Shown: positions 43,330 through 54,003, numbered from the stretch's first letter. The stretch: 64,000 nt of DNA from CAVTPU01 sp963736695 (GCA_963736695.1 CAVTPU010000001.1:62001-126000); one strand, 5' to 3'. A program made the numbers and translations. Notes: generated by a model from the letters alone, not told the origin.

Positions 43330-44591
43330 TGACCACCCCCGCACAACAGGCTCACCATCCTCATCGGACAGAACATCCACATCTGGTACTCGACGAACTG
43401 GCCAACTGGCAACGCGGAGTCCGCGCCGAGTTTCCCATTCTCGCCAACGCGGCACCACAGGCCTATCTGGACAGTGCGGCCACCGCGCAGAAACCGCAGG
43501 CAGTTCTCGACGCCGTGCACGACTACCTGACCACCGCCAACGCCAACGCGGGCCGCGGAACCTACCGTTGGGCAAACCAGACCACCACGCTCGTTGACCG
43601 GTGCCGCGCCCGTGTCCAGAACCTGCTCGACGATCCCGACCCCGAGCGTTCCGGTCTCCACTTCGTCAGCGGGGCGAGCGAGGCCCTGCGGCGCATCGCC
43701 GTCGACTGGCTGGTCGACGCGCTCGTCGACGGCGACGAGATCGTGGTTCCCGGTGCCGACCACCTCGCCAACGTGGCCCCGTGGGAAGAGGCCCGCGATC
43801 TTCTCGCCCGACGCGGCGTCACGGCGCGCCTCATCGAGATGCCCTACGAACCCTCCGGCGACTATGACATCTCGGCGCTCGCCGAACTCATCAGCGAGCG
43901 CACCCGGTTCGTCGCGCTCACCCATATCCATCACGTCTATGGCGTGGATATGAACGTGCGGCGCGTTCGCTCGATCGTCGGCGACGACGTGGTGATCTGT
44001 CTGGACGCGGCGCAGAGCGTCGGGCACCTGCCGGTCTCCGTGACCGAGCTCGACGTGGACTTCCTCGCCTTCTCGGGGCACAAGGCGATGGCGCTGCCCG
44101 GTGTCGGCGCACTCTGGGCCCGCAACGCCCGTGGCCCGCGCTATGACCACCGAGGCTGGGCCGGCAGTCCCAACACCACCGGCGTCGTGAGCCTCGAAGC
44201 CGCGGTCGACTGGTTCGCGCGTACGGATCTCGAACGAATCTCCCGCTGGACGGTCGCGCTCGGCGCTCGCCTCACCGACGGGCTCAGCCGCCTGCGTGAC
44301 ATCGACGTCCTCGGCTGCCAGGAGAGCCTGACTCTGGACTCGACGGTCCAACGTCGACACGGCGTCGTGACCTTTCGCCACAATGGGTTCGACTCCGCCG
44401 ACCTCGGATTCGTGCTCGCCGAACACGGCCTCATGGTGCGCGCGAACGCGCACTGCCAGGGGCCGGCGGGCGAGCGGGAGACATCAGTGCGGGCGAGCCT
44501 GCACGCCTACACCACCGTCGAGGAGGTCGACCGGCTCCTCGACGTGCTGTCGCGCCTCGACACGTCGGCGACGACCACGTCCTATCGCTGA
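43329..44591 (+). CDS. SufS-like cysteine desulfurase/class V aminotransferase
   Basis: A 420-residue class V PLP enzyme. The start is ATG 43329 in TGATG overlap with the fusion gene (GTG 43326 possible). It has the PLP lysine in DFLAFSGHKAMALPGVGALW, the cofactor Asp-x-x-Gln in VICLDAAQSVGHLPV, and, near the end, MVRANAHCQGPAGERETSVRAS. The last stretch aligns with the RxGxHC...R-S segment of SufS-type desulfurases and keeps the catalytic cysteine. It therefore can be expected to release sulfur from cysteine as a persulfide, with the rhodanese of the neighbouring protein as a natural acceptor. Confidence 0.82.
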   Translation: MTTPAQQAHHPHRTEHPHLVLDELANWQRGVRAEFPILANAAPQAYLDSAATAQKPQAVLDAVHDYLTTANANAGRGTYRWANQTTTLVDRCRARVQNLLDDPDPERSGLHFVSGASEALRRIAVDWLVDALVDGDEIVVPGADHLANVAPWEEARDLLARRGVTARLIEMPYEPSGDYDISALAELISERTRFVALTHIHHVYGVDMNVRRVRSIVGDDVVICLDAAQSVGHLPVSVTELDVDFLAFSGHKAMALPGVGALWARNARGPRYDHRGWAGSPNTTGVVSLEAAVDWFARTDLERISRWTVALGARLTDGLSRLRDIDVLGCQESLTLDSTVQRRHGVVTFRHNGFDSADLGFVLAEHGLMVRANAHCQGPAGERETSVRASLHAYTTVEEVDRLLDVLSRLDTSATTTSYR

Positions 44592-44601
44592 GGAGCGAGA
44601 A

Positions 44602-45945
44602 GTGAACCACAGTCCCGAGATCCCGACCGCGCGCGGCGGCCCGCGCACCGTGGTGCTGGTCGACGTCTACGCGCCGACGATGCGGCTGGCCCGCGCCTTC
44701 GCCAGCGCGGGTTGCGCGGTCGTGCGGGTGCGCAGCACCGCCGAGATCCCCGCCGCCTATGCCAACGACGCCGCCACCCGCGCCGCGGACGATGCCGTCT
44801 TCGCGGCGACGATCGTCCACGATGGAGATTTCGCTCGCACGCTGCGGGCCGTTGACGGGCACGCCCCGGTCGCGGTGGTCCCCGGCGGCGAGCTGGGGGT
44901 CGAGTTGGCCGACCAGCTCAGTGAGGCCCTGGGTTTGACGACCAACGGCACGGCACTCAGCGCGGCTCGACGCGACAAGTTCCTCCAGATAGAGACGGTA
45001 CGCGCGGCGGGGTTGCGCACGGCGAGACAGTTGCTCATCACCGATCCCGATGAGCTGGTCTCCTGGCATGCCGCGCTTGGCGGGCGCGTCGTCGTCAAAC
45101 CGGTGCGCAGCGCCGGCAACGACGGGGTCGCGTTCTGCGACACCGCGGCCGAGGCGGTCGCCGCCTATCATGCCGTGAACCGCGCGACGAACATCTTCTC
45201 GCTGCGCAACGACGGGGTCGTCGCCCAGGAATATCTGGCCGGCACCGAATATGTCGTCAACACGGTGAGCCGGGACGGTCGACATCGGACCACCGACGTG
45301 TGGCGCTATCTCAAGATATCCGCCAACGGTGTGCGTGACCGGATCAGTGCCGCGATCCTCGTCGCCCCGACCGCGCCGGAATATCCCGCGTTGACGAGCT
45401 ATGCCCATGAGGTGCTCGACGCTCTGGCCATACGACATGGGCCGGCGCATCACGAGATCATGCTCACCGCCTCCGGCCCCACCCTCGTCGAGGTGGGGGC
45501 ACGGTTGTGTGGCGCCGACACCGCCGCGCAGGCACTGCTCGCCCTCGGTGAGTCCCAAGTGGAACGCACCATCGCGGCATATCTGGACCCGGTCGCCTTC
45601 CTCGCCACCGTCGACGACGACCACCGGGTGCGCCAACACGTGGCGATGGCGTTCCTGACCTCGCCGACCACGGGAATCCTGCGCGGCTATCCGCGGCTCG
45701 ACCAGGTGCGTGAGTTGGAGAGCCTGCACGAGATCCAGATCGGCGTGCAGCCCGGCGAACGGTTGCCGCTGACCATCAACGACACCACCGAACCGATGAT
45801 GGTCGTGCTCGCGCATCCGAGCCCCGACGTGGTGCAACGCGATCTGGCGACTGTGGGTTGGTTGGATGGCCACGGTTTCTATGACGTCGAACCCGCCACC
45901 GGGTCGGCTCAGGAGCCGTCGACGCTGGTCGGGGTGCGGGCATGA
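44602..45945 (+). CDS. ATP-grasp amide/peptide ligase
   Basis: A 447-residue ATP-grasp enzyme. The GTG at 44602 has AGGAG six bases upstream. Pre-ATP-grasp domain: VVLVDVYAPTMRLARAFASA. ATP-grasp: RDKFLQIETVRAAGLRTARQ, GGRVVVKPVRSAGNDGVAF, VAQEYLAGTEYVVNTVSRDG, and the metal-binding segment HHEIMLTASGPTLVEVGARL. The order resembles L-amino acid ligases of the BacD/TabS type and carboxylate-amine ligases. It would form an amide bond through an acyl phosphate and is the only bond-forming ligase of the locus. Overlaps the MFS gene by four bases. Confidence 0.85.
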   Translation: MNHSPEIPTARGGPRTVVLVDVYAPTMRLARAFASAGCAVVRVRSTAEIPAAYANDAATRAADDAVFAATIVHDGDFARTLRAVDGHAPVAVVPGGELGVELADQLSEALGLTTNGTALSAARRDKFLQIETVRAAGLRTARQLLITDPDELVSWHAALGGRVVVKPVRSAGNDGVAFCDTAAEAVAAYHAVNRATNIFSLRNDGVVAQEYLAGTEYVVNTVSRDGRHRTTDVWRYLKISANGVRDRISAAILVAPTAPEYPALTSYAHEVLDALAIRHGPAHHEIMLTASGPTLVEVGARLCGADTAAQALLALGESQVERTIAAYLDPVAFLATVDDDHRVRQHVAMAFLTSPTTGILRGYPRLDQVRELESLHEIQIGVQPGERLPLTINDTTEPMMVVLAHPSPDVVQRDLATVGWLDGHGFYDVEPATGSAQEPSTLVGVRA

Positions 45946-47258
45946 ATCCGGCGGCTCCGCGTTCGCCATATGCGTCGCTGTGGCGCGTGCCGGGGGCGCC
46001 CCGGCTGCTCGTCGGAGGTGTCGTCGCCCGACTCGGCCAGGGCGTGACCGTGCTCGCCTGGATTCTGCTGGTGCGCCACACGACCGGTTCGTTCGCGATC
46101 GCGGCCCTCGTGGCGGCCTCGACGTCGCTGGCGACGGCGGTGGCCGCCCCGGTGGGCGGTCGGCTCGCCGACCGCTTCGGCGCGGGGCGGGTGCTGCCGC
46201 TGTTCGGCTCCGCCTACGCGGGCGTACAACTGTTGTTGCTTGTCGCGACGGTGACCCGGCAGCCGGTGCCGGTGTTGTGCACTCTGGCCGCGCTGGCCGG
46301 TGCCGCCTTTCCGCCGACGAGCCCCGCACTGCGCGCGGCGTGGACAGTCCTCACCGGGGACAAGACCGGACACGAGGGGGTACGCGGTGCGGCGATGGCG
46401 GCCGAGTCGACGTTGTTTGAGCTGGTCTTCGTCATCGGTCCGCTGCTGCTGTCGGCGGCGATGCTGCTGGCCGGTCCCCTGGCCGCGCTGACCGGCTCCA
46501 GCGCCGGGGTCGCTGGGCCGGGCGCGGCCATCGCGCTGGCCGCGTTGTGCGCCGCCGGCGGAACGGTTCTGCTCGCCCGGGGTGCCGTCATGCGTGCACC
46601 CCACGTTCGGACCGCCGTCGTGACCCGAGGCCTGGGACCGCTTCTCGCGCCCCGGATGCCGGCGTTGTTGGCGTGCGCGGCCGGTGTGGCTTTCTCCTTC
46701 GGCGCCTCGCCCGTCGCGGTCGCCGCGTTCACGGCGACACACGACGGCCTGCGGGCGGAGGCCGTGACCGGCGTGCTCATCGCGGTGTGGAGCCTCGGCA
46801 GCGCGGCGGCCGGGTTCTGGTATGGCACGCGAACCTGGCGAACCCCGTTGACCCGGCAACTGACGTGGCTGCTCGGCGGGCTGGCCGTGGGTTACGCGGC
46901 GTGGGCTTTGTCTCCCAACAGCCTCGCGCTCGGCGTCGTCGCGTTGGTCAGCGGCGCGGTCATCGCGCCGACCATGACCGTGCAGGCCAACCTCATGGCC
47001 CACATCGCGCCCGCGTCGATGTTGACCGAGGCGTACACGTGGCTGACCACGATCAACTTGTCGATGGCCGCGCTCGGCTCGGCGGTCACGGGTGCGGTCG
47101 TCGACGGCCCGACCGGTGCCCTGGGCGGGTTCGGGGTCTGCGCGGTCGCCGCGGCGGTCGCCGCCGCGGTCGCCGCGTGGCCCGGGGCGCTCGCTCCGAG
47201 CCGGCGTCTCCCCGGGGAAAGCGCCGGCGCCCAGCCCGAAGAGCTGCGGGTCCCCTGA
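45942..47258 (+). CDS. MFS transporter, probable metallophore exporter
   Basis: A 438-residue membrane protein with about 12 helices of the major facilitator superfamily. The motif A region is APVGGRLADRFGAGRVLPLFG between helices 2 and 3; the second half starts near LLAPRMPALLACAAGVAFSF. The size and Ala/Leu-rich helices resemble drug and siderophore exporters (SbnD-, EntS-like). Its position between biosynthesis and uptake genes suggests export of the product. The start overlaps the ATP-grasp gene (ATGA). Confidence 0.85.
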   Translation: MNPAAPRSPYASLWRVPGAPRLLVGGVVARLGQGVTVLAWILLVRHTTGSFAIAALVAASTSLATAVAAPVGGRLADRFGAGRVLPLFGSAYAGVQLLLLVATVTRQPVPVLCTLAALAGAAFPPTSPALRAAWTVLTGDKTGHEGVRGAAMAAESTLFELVFVIGPLLLSAAMLLAGPLAALTGSSAGVAGPGAAIALAALCAAGGTVLLARGAVMRAPHVRTAVVTRGLGPLLAPRMPALLACAAGVAFSFGASPVAVAAFTATHDGLRAEAVTGVLIAVWSLGSAAAGFWYGTRTWRTPLTRQLTWLLGGLAVGYAAWALSPNSLALGVVALVSGAVIAPTMTVQANLMAHIAPASMLTEAYTWLTTINLSMAALGSAVTGAVVDGPTGALGGFGVCAVAAAVAAAVAAWPGALAPSRRLPGESAGAQPEELRVP

Positions 47259-47309
47259 TTTCCCTGATCCTCCCCACTCACCCATCCACCCGCTCTGCGA
47301 AAGGTCCGC

Positions 47310-48473
47310 ATGAACACCCCTTTCCCCGCCCGCCGACGCTCCCGCCCCATGGGACTCGTGGCCGGCGTTGTCGCTGTGCTGCTGGCGTCCGTCGCCGGGA
47401 TGTCCGGCTGCTCCTCCACACCCGACCCCGCGTCCAACGCGACCTCGGCCCCGGTCTCGATCACCGATCACTGGGGTCGCACGGTGAGCGTTCCCGTCAA
47501 TCCGCGCCGAGTCGTGGTGCTGGAGTGGGAGGGCCTCATCACGAAGGCCATGAAGATCTTCGGAGTGGAGTCGGCCCTCGTCGGTGTCGACACGGCCACC
47601 AAGAAGATGGGCTATCGGGCGAAGATCGTCGAAAGCATCGACAAGGCCGAGGCGCTCGGCTCCGCGTGGAGCGGTGTGAACTATGAACGCCTCGCGGCGC
47701 TGCGCCCCGATGTGGTCTTCCTCGAGGCGTGGGTCGCCAGCCAGGAGAACCGCACGATGCACCAGGAGGTCATCGACAAGATCGAGTCACTCGGCGTGCC
47801 GGTGATCGTCCTCCTCTCACCGTCCAACTTCGACAATCCCAACATCAAGACAGCGTGGGAACACATCACCATCGCCGGCGAGGTCTTCGGCAAGCGGGCC
47901 GAGGCAAAGACGCTCGTCGACCGCCTCAACGCGGGGCTGGCCAAGGTCACCACCCGAACCGCCGGCATCCCCGAAGACAAGCGGACGCCGATGGCGTATT
48001 TCGCCACCATCAACAACGTGATGGGCACCAAGAGCATCCAGTCCTATCTGTTGACCGAGGTGGTTCGGGCCCGCAACGTCGCCGGCCCGGGGACCTTCAT
48101 CACGATCTCCGAGGAGAAGCTGCTCGCGCTCAAGCCCGACGCGATGGTCGTGGCCGGGCATGAGGGTTATCTCGACCTCGCGCACATCTATGGTGGCAAG
48201 CACGCCGGGCTTAACTGGGCCAACCTCGCCACCATGCCGGTGATCCAGAGCAGACGACTCGTCGCCCTCGGCTATGACGAATGGCGAGCGACGATCGAGA
48301 CCCCCATCGCCGTGCTGAAGATCGCCAAACTGGCCTATCCGGAACAGTTCGCCGACATCGATATCGCCAGCGAAGAACTTCGCTTCTATCAGGAGGTCTA
48401 CGGCCTCGACGAGGCGCACGCGAAGGCCGCCATCGAGGCGCAGAAATACACCGGAGACCTGGAAGTCAAATGA
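47310..48473 (+). CDS. siderophore-type ABC substrate-binding lipoprotein
   Basis: A 387-residue binding protein of the FecB/FepB (PBP2, TroA-like helical) type. Signal peptide with lipobox MSGC, lipidated Cys34. Family sequence: SITDHWGRTVSVPVNPRRVV, LIGVD-like ESALVGVDTATKKMGY, YERLAALRPDVVFLEAWVA, GVPVIVLLSPSNFDNPNIKT, VIQSRRLVALGYDEWRATIE. It should catch the metal-metallophore complex outside the membrane. Tyrosine is encoded nine times by TAT and only twice by TAC, although Phe is always TTC. It is 51 bases after the MFS gene, and the stop overlaps the permease start. Confidence 0.88.
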   Translation: MNTPFPARRRSRPMGLVAGVVAVLLASVAGMSGCSSTPDPASNATSAPVSITDHWGRTVSVPVNPRRVVVLEWEGLITKAMKIFGVESALVGVDTATKKMGYRAKIVESIDKAEALGSAWSGVNYERLAALRPDVVFLEAWVASQENRTMHQEVIDKIESLGVPVIVLLSPSNFDNPNIKTAWEHITIAGEVFGKRAEAKTLVDRLNAGLAKVTTRTAGIPEDKRTPMAYFATINNVMGTKSIQSYLLTEVVRARNVAGPGTFITISEEKLLALKPDAMVVAGHEGYLDLAHIYGGKHAGLNWANLATMPVIQSRRLVALGYDEWRATIETPIAVLKIAKLAYPEQFADIDIASEELRFYQEVYGLDEAHAKAAIEAQKYTGDLEVK

Positions 48474-49591
48474 CCTCCCCATCCTCACACCCCGTCCCCC
48501 TGCGCCGTGACGCGCGGGGGGACGGCCCCTGCGCGACGAACCACTCCGCCCCGCCATCGACACGGGAGATCCCCGCCGGGCGGACCCGCCGGCCGCTCGT
48601 GTGGCTGGCGGTCACCTCGATGCTCGCGGTCGTGGTCACCGTCATCTCCGTCGTGGTCGGCGCCTATGTCATCCCGATCGACGACGTCGCCGCCGTCATC
48701 GCGGGCAAGGTCGGCCTGACCGTTCCCGTCGGGGGCATCAACGCCTCGGTGGTCTGGGACATGCGCCTGACCCGGGCGCTGCTCGCCGGAGCGGTCGGCG
48801 CCGCTCTGGCCTGCAGCGGAGCGGCCTATCAGGGCACCTTCCGCAACCCGCTCGTCGAGCCGTTCATTCTCGGGGTCTCGGCCGGCGCCGCTTTCGGTGC
48901 CGGCCTCGCGGTGATGGTCGAGGTGCCGCTGTCGATGCAGCTCATGGCCTTCGTCTTCGGCATGGTCGCGGTGTGGCTCACCTATACGCTCTCGGCGGTG
49001 AGAGGCGAACGCCCCACCGTGACCTTGATCCTCGCCGGTGTCGTGGTCGGGTCGTTCTTCTCCGCGGTCTTCTCCCTGTTCCAATACGTCGGGACCGACG
49101 AACAGCTGCGCCGCCTGGTCTTCTGGATCATGGGCGGGTTCTATCGCGCCACCTGGGCCGACGTGGCGGTCGTGGTGCCGGCCTCGGTCCTGGGCTGCCT
49201 CATGCTGTGGCGATTCGGCTGGCGGCTCAACATTCTCAGTCTCGGCGACGACGAGGCGAGAGCACTCGGGGTCGATCCGGAGCCGGTGCGGCGCTGGGTG
49301 ATCGTTCTCGCCACCGCCCTGACGGCCCTGGCGGTCTCGGTCTCGGGGATCATCGCGTGGGTGGGGCTGCTGGTGCCGCACGCGGCCAGGCTGCTGGTCG
49401 GGCCCGACCACCGGTTCGTCATTCCGTTGTCCGCCACGCTCGGCGCGGTCTTCGTGATGGCCTGCGACGACATCGCACGCACCATCCACACGGGTGAGGT
49501 GCCGATCAGCATCATCACCTCGATCCTCGGCGCGCCCTATCTCATCTATCTGTTGCGCACCCGGGCCAGCTTTCTCGGAGCGCGCTCATGA
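48470..49591 (+). CDS. FecCD-type ABC permease
   Basis: A 373-residue inner-membrane permease with about nine to ten helices and a 40-residue polar N-terminus. FecCD hallmarks: WDMRLTRALLAGAVGAALAC, GAAYQGTFRNPLVEPFILGV, FWIMGGFYRATWADVAVVVP, VSGIIAWVGLLVPHAARLLV, GEVPISIITSILGAPYLIYL. It imports the metal chelate with ATPase 49588-50364, probably as a homodimer because only one permease gene is present. ATGA overlaps on both sides. Confidence 0.92.
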   Translation: MTSPSSHPVPLRRDARGDGPCATNHSAPPSTREIPAGRTRRPLVWLAVTSMLAVVVTVISVVVGAYVIPIDDVAAVIAGKVGLTVPVGGINASVVWDMRLTRALLAGAVGAALACSGAAYQGTFRNPLVEPFILGVSAGAAFGAGLAVMVEVPLSMQLMAFVFGMVAVWLTYTLSAVRGERPTVTLILAGVVVGSFFSAVFSLFQYVGTDEQLRRLVFWIMGGFYRATWADVAVVVPASVLGCLMLWRFGWRLNILSLGDDEARALGVDPEPVRRWVIVLATALTALAVSVSGIIAWVGLLVPHAARLLVGPDHRFVIPLSATLGAVFVMACDDIARTIHTGEVPISIITSILGAPYLIYLLRTRASFLGARS

Positions 49592-50364
49592 GCCTTGAGG
49601 TCTGCGGACTGACCTTCGCCTATGGTCAGCACACCGTGCTCGACGGGATCGACTTCGAGCTGCGCGCGGGCGAGCTCTGCGCGTTGTTCGGGCCCAACGG
49701 CACCGGCAAATCGACGCTCTATCGGTGCGTCCTCGGGCACCTGCGCCACGGTGGTTCGGTGACTCTCGACGGCACGGACCTGCGCCGGCTGCGCCCCGCC
49801 GAGGTGGCGCGGCGCGTGTCCTACGTCCCCCAACATCACAGCAATCCGTTTCCGTTCACCGTCTTCGACATGGTCCTCATGGGTCGAACACCGCATCTGG
49901 GCGGCGTGTTCGGTCCTCGTCGCGGCGACGTCGAGGTGTGCGAACGGGTTCTCGAACAGGTCGGCCTCGCCGAGGAACGCGACCGTCTCTATCACACGCT
50001 CAGCGGCGGTCAACGCCAACTCGTCCTCATCGCCCGCGCCCTGGCCCAGGACTGCAACGTGCTGCTGCTCGACGAGCCGACCGCGAGTCTCGACTTCGGC
50101 AACCAGATGTGGGTGTGGCGCACGGTGCGCGATCTGGCCCGAGCGGGCCGCACGATCCTGGTCTGCACACACGAACCCAATCACGTGCTGTGGTTCTGCG
50201 ACCGAGTGCTCGCCCTGGGACGCGACGGCCGACTGGTGGCCGACGGGGTGCCCGGCGAGGTGGTCACCGGCGATCTCGTGACGCGGCTCTATCCGTCGGT
50301 CGGAGCCGTTGCCACCACCGCTGAGGGCACCGTGCTGCCGCGAGACGTGGCGCCGGTGCCCTGA
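49588..50364 (+). CDS. siderophore-type ABC ATP-binding protein
   Basis: A 258-residue ATPase of the FepC/BtuD type: Walker A GPNGTGKST, Q-loop SYVPQHHSNPFPFTVFDMVL, family stretch MGRTPHLGGVFGP, signature LSGGQRQLVLIARALA, Walker B VLLLDEPTASLD, H-loop VCTHEPNHV. It energises the FecCD-type permease. It is the last gene of the metallophore operon, followed 12 bases later by a strong terminator. Confidence 0.92.
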   Translation: MSLEVCGLTFAYGQHTVLDGIDFELRAGELCALFGPNGTGKSTLYRCVLGHLRHGGSVTLDGTDLRRLRPAEVARRVSYVPQHHSNPFPFTVFDMVLMGRTPHLGGVFGPRRGDVEVCERVLEQVGLAEERDRLYHTLSGGQRQLVLIARALAQDCNVLLLDEPTASLDFGNQMWVWRTVRDLARAGRTILVCTHEPNHVLWFCDRVLALGRDGRLVADGVPGEVVTGDLVTRLYPSVGAVATTAEGTVLPRDVAPVP

Positions 50365-50375
50365 GCAGAAAGACC

Positions 50376-50422
50376 GGAGTGGCCCGGGTCGGCTCCGAAG
50401 CGGAGGCGACCCGGGCCACTCC
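50376..50422. terminator. bidirectional terminator at the end of the metallophore operon
   Basis: GGAGTGGCCCGGGTCG (50376-50391) pairs perfectly with CGACCCGGGCCACTCC (50407-50422). The loop contains a second small stem, CTCCG-aag-CGGAG, stacked on the first. It lies between the converging ABC ATPase and subtilase genes. Confidence 0.8.
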
Positions 50423-50436
50423 TAGAGGTGAGGAGG

Positions 50437-52020
<1,584 letters not shown>

Positions 52021-52287
52021 GCAGCTCCTCTTCTCGTTGGTTGCGCGGCGCGATGCCGCGTAGGCCAGCGCGAAGGTTACCGCCATCAAGCGAAACCAGT
52101 CAATACATCGATTTGTACGCCGATCGAGTCCGGCTTGTCCAGATAGGAACACGTGATCGAGCCATTCCGGTGGACATTTCGGATAAATGACAACGACACG
52201 GCCAGACCTTTCCGCATGGTGCTCGCCTGCGCTCCCCCCATTGGCCACACTCGACGCTCACCACTGTGGGAAGGGGATCGACGGCCG

Positions 52288-53094
52288 ATGATGGGCCCAT
52301 CGCACGCACTCTCCGGGGCGGCCGCATGGCTCGCCGGATCGTGGGCACTAAGCTATTTCGATCAATATCACCAAACCCCGCTCGAGATCGCGGTCGGCAC
52401 CGCGGTCTGCGCGGGCGGGGCACTCCTACCCGATCTAGACATGTCCGGAAAGGTCACGACCGGCCAGGGCGGGGCGACCGTCGCTCGTACCTTCGGCCGG
52501 GTCTCACTCTTCCTCGCCGAGGTCGTGGAGAAGATATCCCTCGGCGTCTATCACGCGACCCGACTCTCCCGCGACCCTGACCGGGAAAACGGCCACCGCA
52601 CCTTCACCCACACGCTGCCGTTCACGGTTGGGGTCGGCTGGCTCACGACGTGGGGCTGCGTGCAGGGTGGCAAGTGGACCGTCATGGGCATCCTCTTCGT
52701 CATGCTCGGCCTCGCGTTGCGGGGACTGTTCGACACCTGGGCCGACCGCGCCGGTTGGGTGTTGATCACCCTTGTCTCCGGAGCCGCCGCCTACGGCACC
52801 TATCTCTACCTGCCCCCCGATCGGGGCTATCCCATGCTCGGCGTCGCAGTCGGGGTCGGCTGCTTCGCGCACCTTATGGGCGACATCGTCACCAGTGCGG
52901 GAATTCCGATCCTCTGGCCGATCCCAACCGGCAAACGCATGTGGCGCATGATCGGCATTCCGAACGCGCTGGCCGTCAAGGTCGGCGGTAAAGTCGAGGT
53001 CGTGGTGCTCCGCACCTTGTTCACCGTGATAAGCATCGCCGCCGCCGCCGGACTCGTCGGCCCGGCACTGTTGGAGAAGTTCGACTTGCGTTGA
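52288..53094 (+). CDS. YdjM-like membrane metal-dependent hydrolase
   Basis: A 268-residue membrane protein of the YdjM/DUF457 type. Conserved polar residues lie at the membrane edge: MGPSHALSGAAAWLAGSWAL (His), GGALLPDLDMSGKVTTG (Asp pair), GHRTFTHTLPFTVGVGWL (His pair), LFDTWADRAG and FAHLMGDIVTSAGIPILWPI (His, Asp). About six membrane helices. The family is annotated as metal-dependent hydrolase, but no substrate is established. The start is ATG 52288 or 52291. Its stop overlaps the TTG start of the amidohydrolase gene. Confidence 0.8.
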   Translation: MMGPSHALSGAAAWLAGSWALSYFDQYHQTPLEIAVGTAVCAGGALLPDLDMSGKVTTGQGGATVARTFGRVSLFLAEVVEKISLGVYHATRLSRDPDRENGHRTFTHTLPFTVGVGWLTTWGCVQGGKWTVMGILFVMLGLALRGLFDTWADRAGWVLITLVSGAAAYGTYLYLPPDRGYPMLGVAVGVGCFAHLMGDIVTSAGIPILWPIPTGKRMWRMIGIPNALAVKVGGKVEVVVLRTLFTVISIAAAAGLVGPALLEKFDLR

Positions 53095-53985
53095 TCGACA
53101 TTCCGGTGAGTGACAGCGAGGTCCCCGCCTTCTGGCGGGGCCTCGGCCTACCCGGCCTCGCCGACCTGCATGTCCACTTTCTCCCACCACGCGTGCTCCG
53201 CCGGGTGTGGGCACACGTCGACGGCCAAGGGCCGCTCGCCGGTCGACCCTGGCCGACCATCTACCGATGGTCCGATGAGGACCGCACCGACCACCTGCGC
53301 GGCGCTCGGTGTGCGAACGTTCACCGCGCTCGCCAACGCCGACCAACCCGGCATAGCCGCCGACCTCAACGCGTGGACGCTCGACTTCGCGACCCGGACC
53401 CCCGGCTGTCTGCCGAGTGCCACCTTCTATCCCGAGCCCGGAGTCAACCGATATGTCCGCGCGGCGCTCGACGCCGGTGCGCGAGTGTTCACGGTGCACG
53501 TACAGGCCGGGGATTTTCCCCTCACCCACTCCCTGCTCGACGCCGTCTGGGCGGTGCTCGCCGACGCGGCGGTGCCGGTCGTGATCCACGCCGGATCAGG
53601 CCCCACCCCGGGTCGCCACACCGGCCCGGAGCCATTCGCCGCCCTGTTGCGCCGCCACCCCACCCTCACCGCCATCGTCACACATCTCGGTGCCCCCGAC
53701 CACGGACGGTTCCTCGAGCTCGCCGAACGCCACGACCGGGTCTGCCTGGACACCACGATGGCGTTCACCTCGTTCACCGAGTCGCGGTCGCCCTTTCCCC
53801 GGGTCCTGCTGCCCCGCCTGCGCGACCTGGGGCTCGCCGGCAAGGTGCTGCACGGCAGCGACTTCCCCGACCTGCCCTATCCCTATGCGGAACAGCTCGC
53901 CGGACTCGCCGGACTCGACCTCGGCGACGACTGGCTGCGCGCCGCGTGCTGGCACAACGCCGCCGCCCTGCTCGACCTCGACTGA
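53091..53985 (+). pseudogene. amidohydrolase family protein, one frameshift
   Basis: The TTG at 53091 overlaps the previous stop and begins MIDIPVSDSEVPAFWRGL. Metal-ligand HxH is in GLADLHVHFLPPRVLRRVW. Near 53300 the frame changes from HLRG to ALGVRTFTALANADQPGI; removing one base restores a protein of about 297 residues. Further landmarks: VPVVIHAGSGPTPG (metal His), AIVTHLGAPDHGRFLELAE (His), KVLHGSDFPDLPYPYAEQLA (catalytic Asp). This is the amidohydrolase_2 arrangement (decarboxylase/lactonase-like TIM barrel). The substrate is unknown. All catalytic positions survive, so a sequence error is likely. Confidence 0.78.
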
Positions 53986-54000
53986 GGCGTGGGGCCTCAG
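53982..54000. terminator. hairpin between convergent genes
   Basis: CTGAGGC (53982-53988) and GCCTCAG (53994-54000) form a seven-base stem with a five-base loop. It overlaps the stop codon of the amidohydrolase gene and ends three bases before the end of the MobA-like gene on the other strand. Confidence 0.5.
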
Positions 54001-54003
54001 CGA

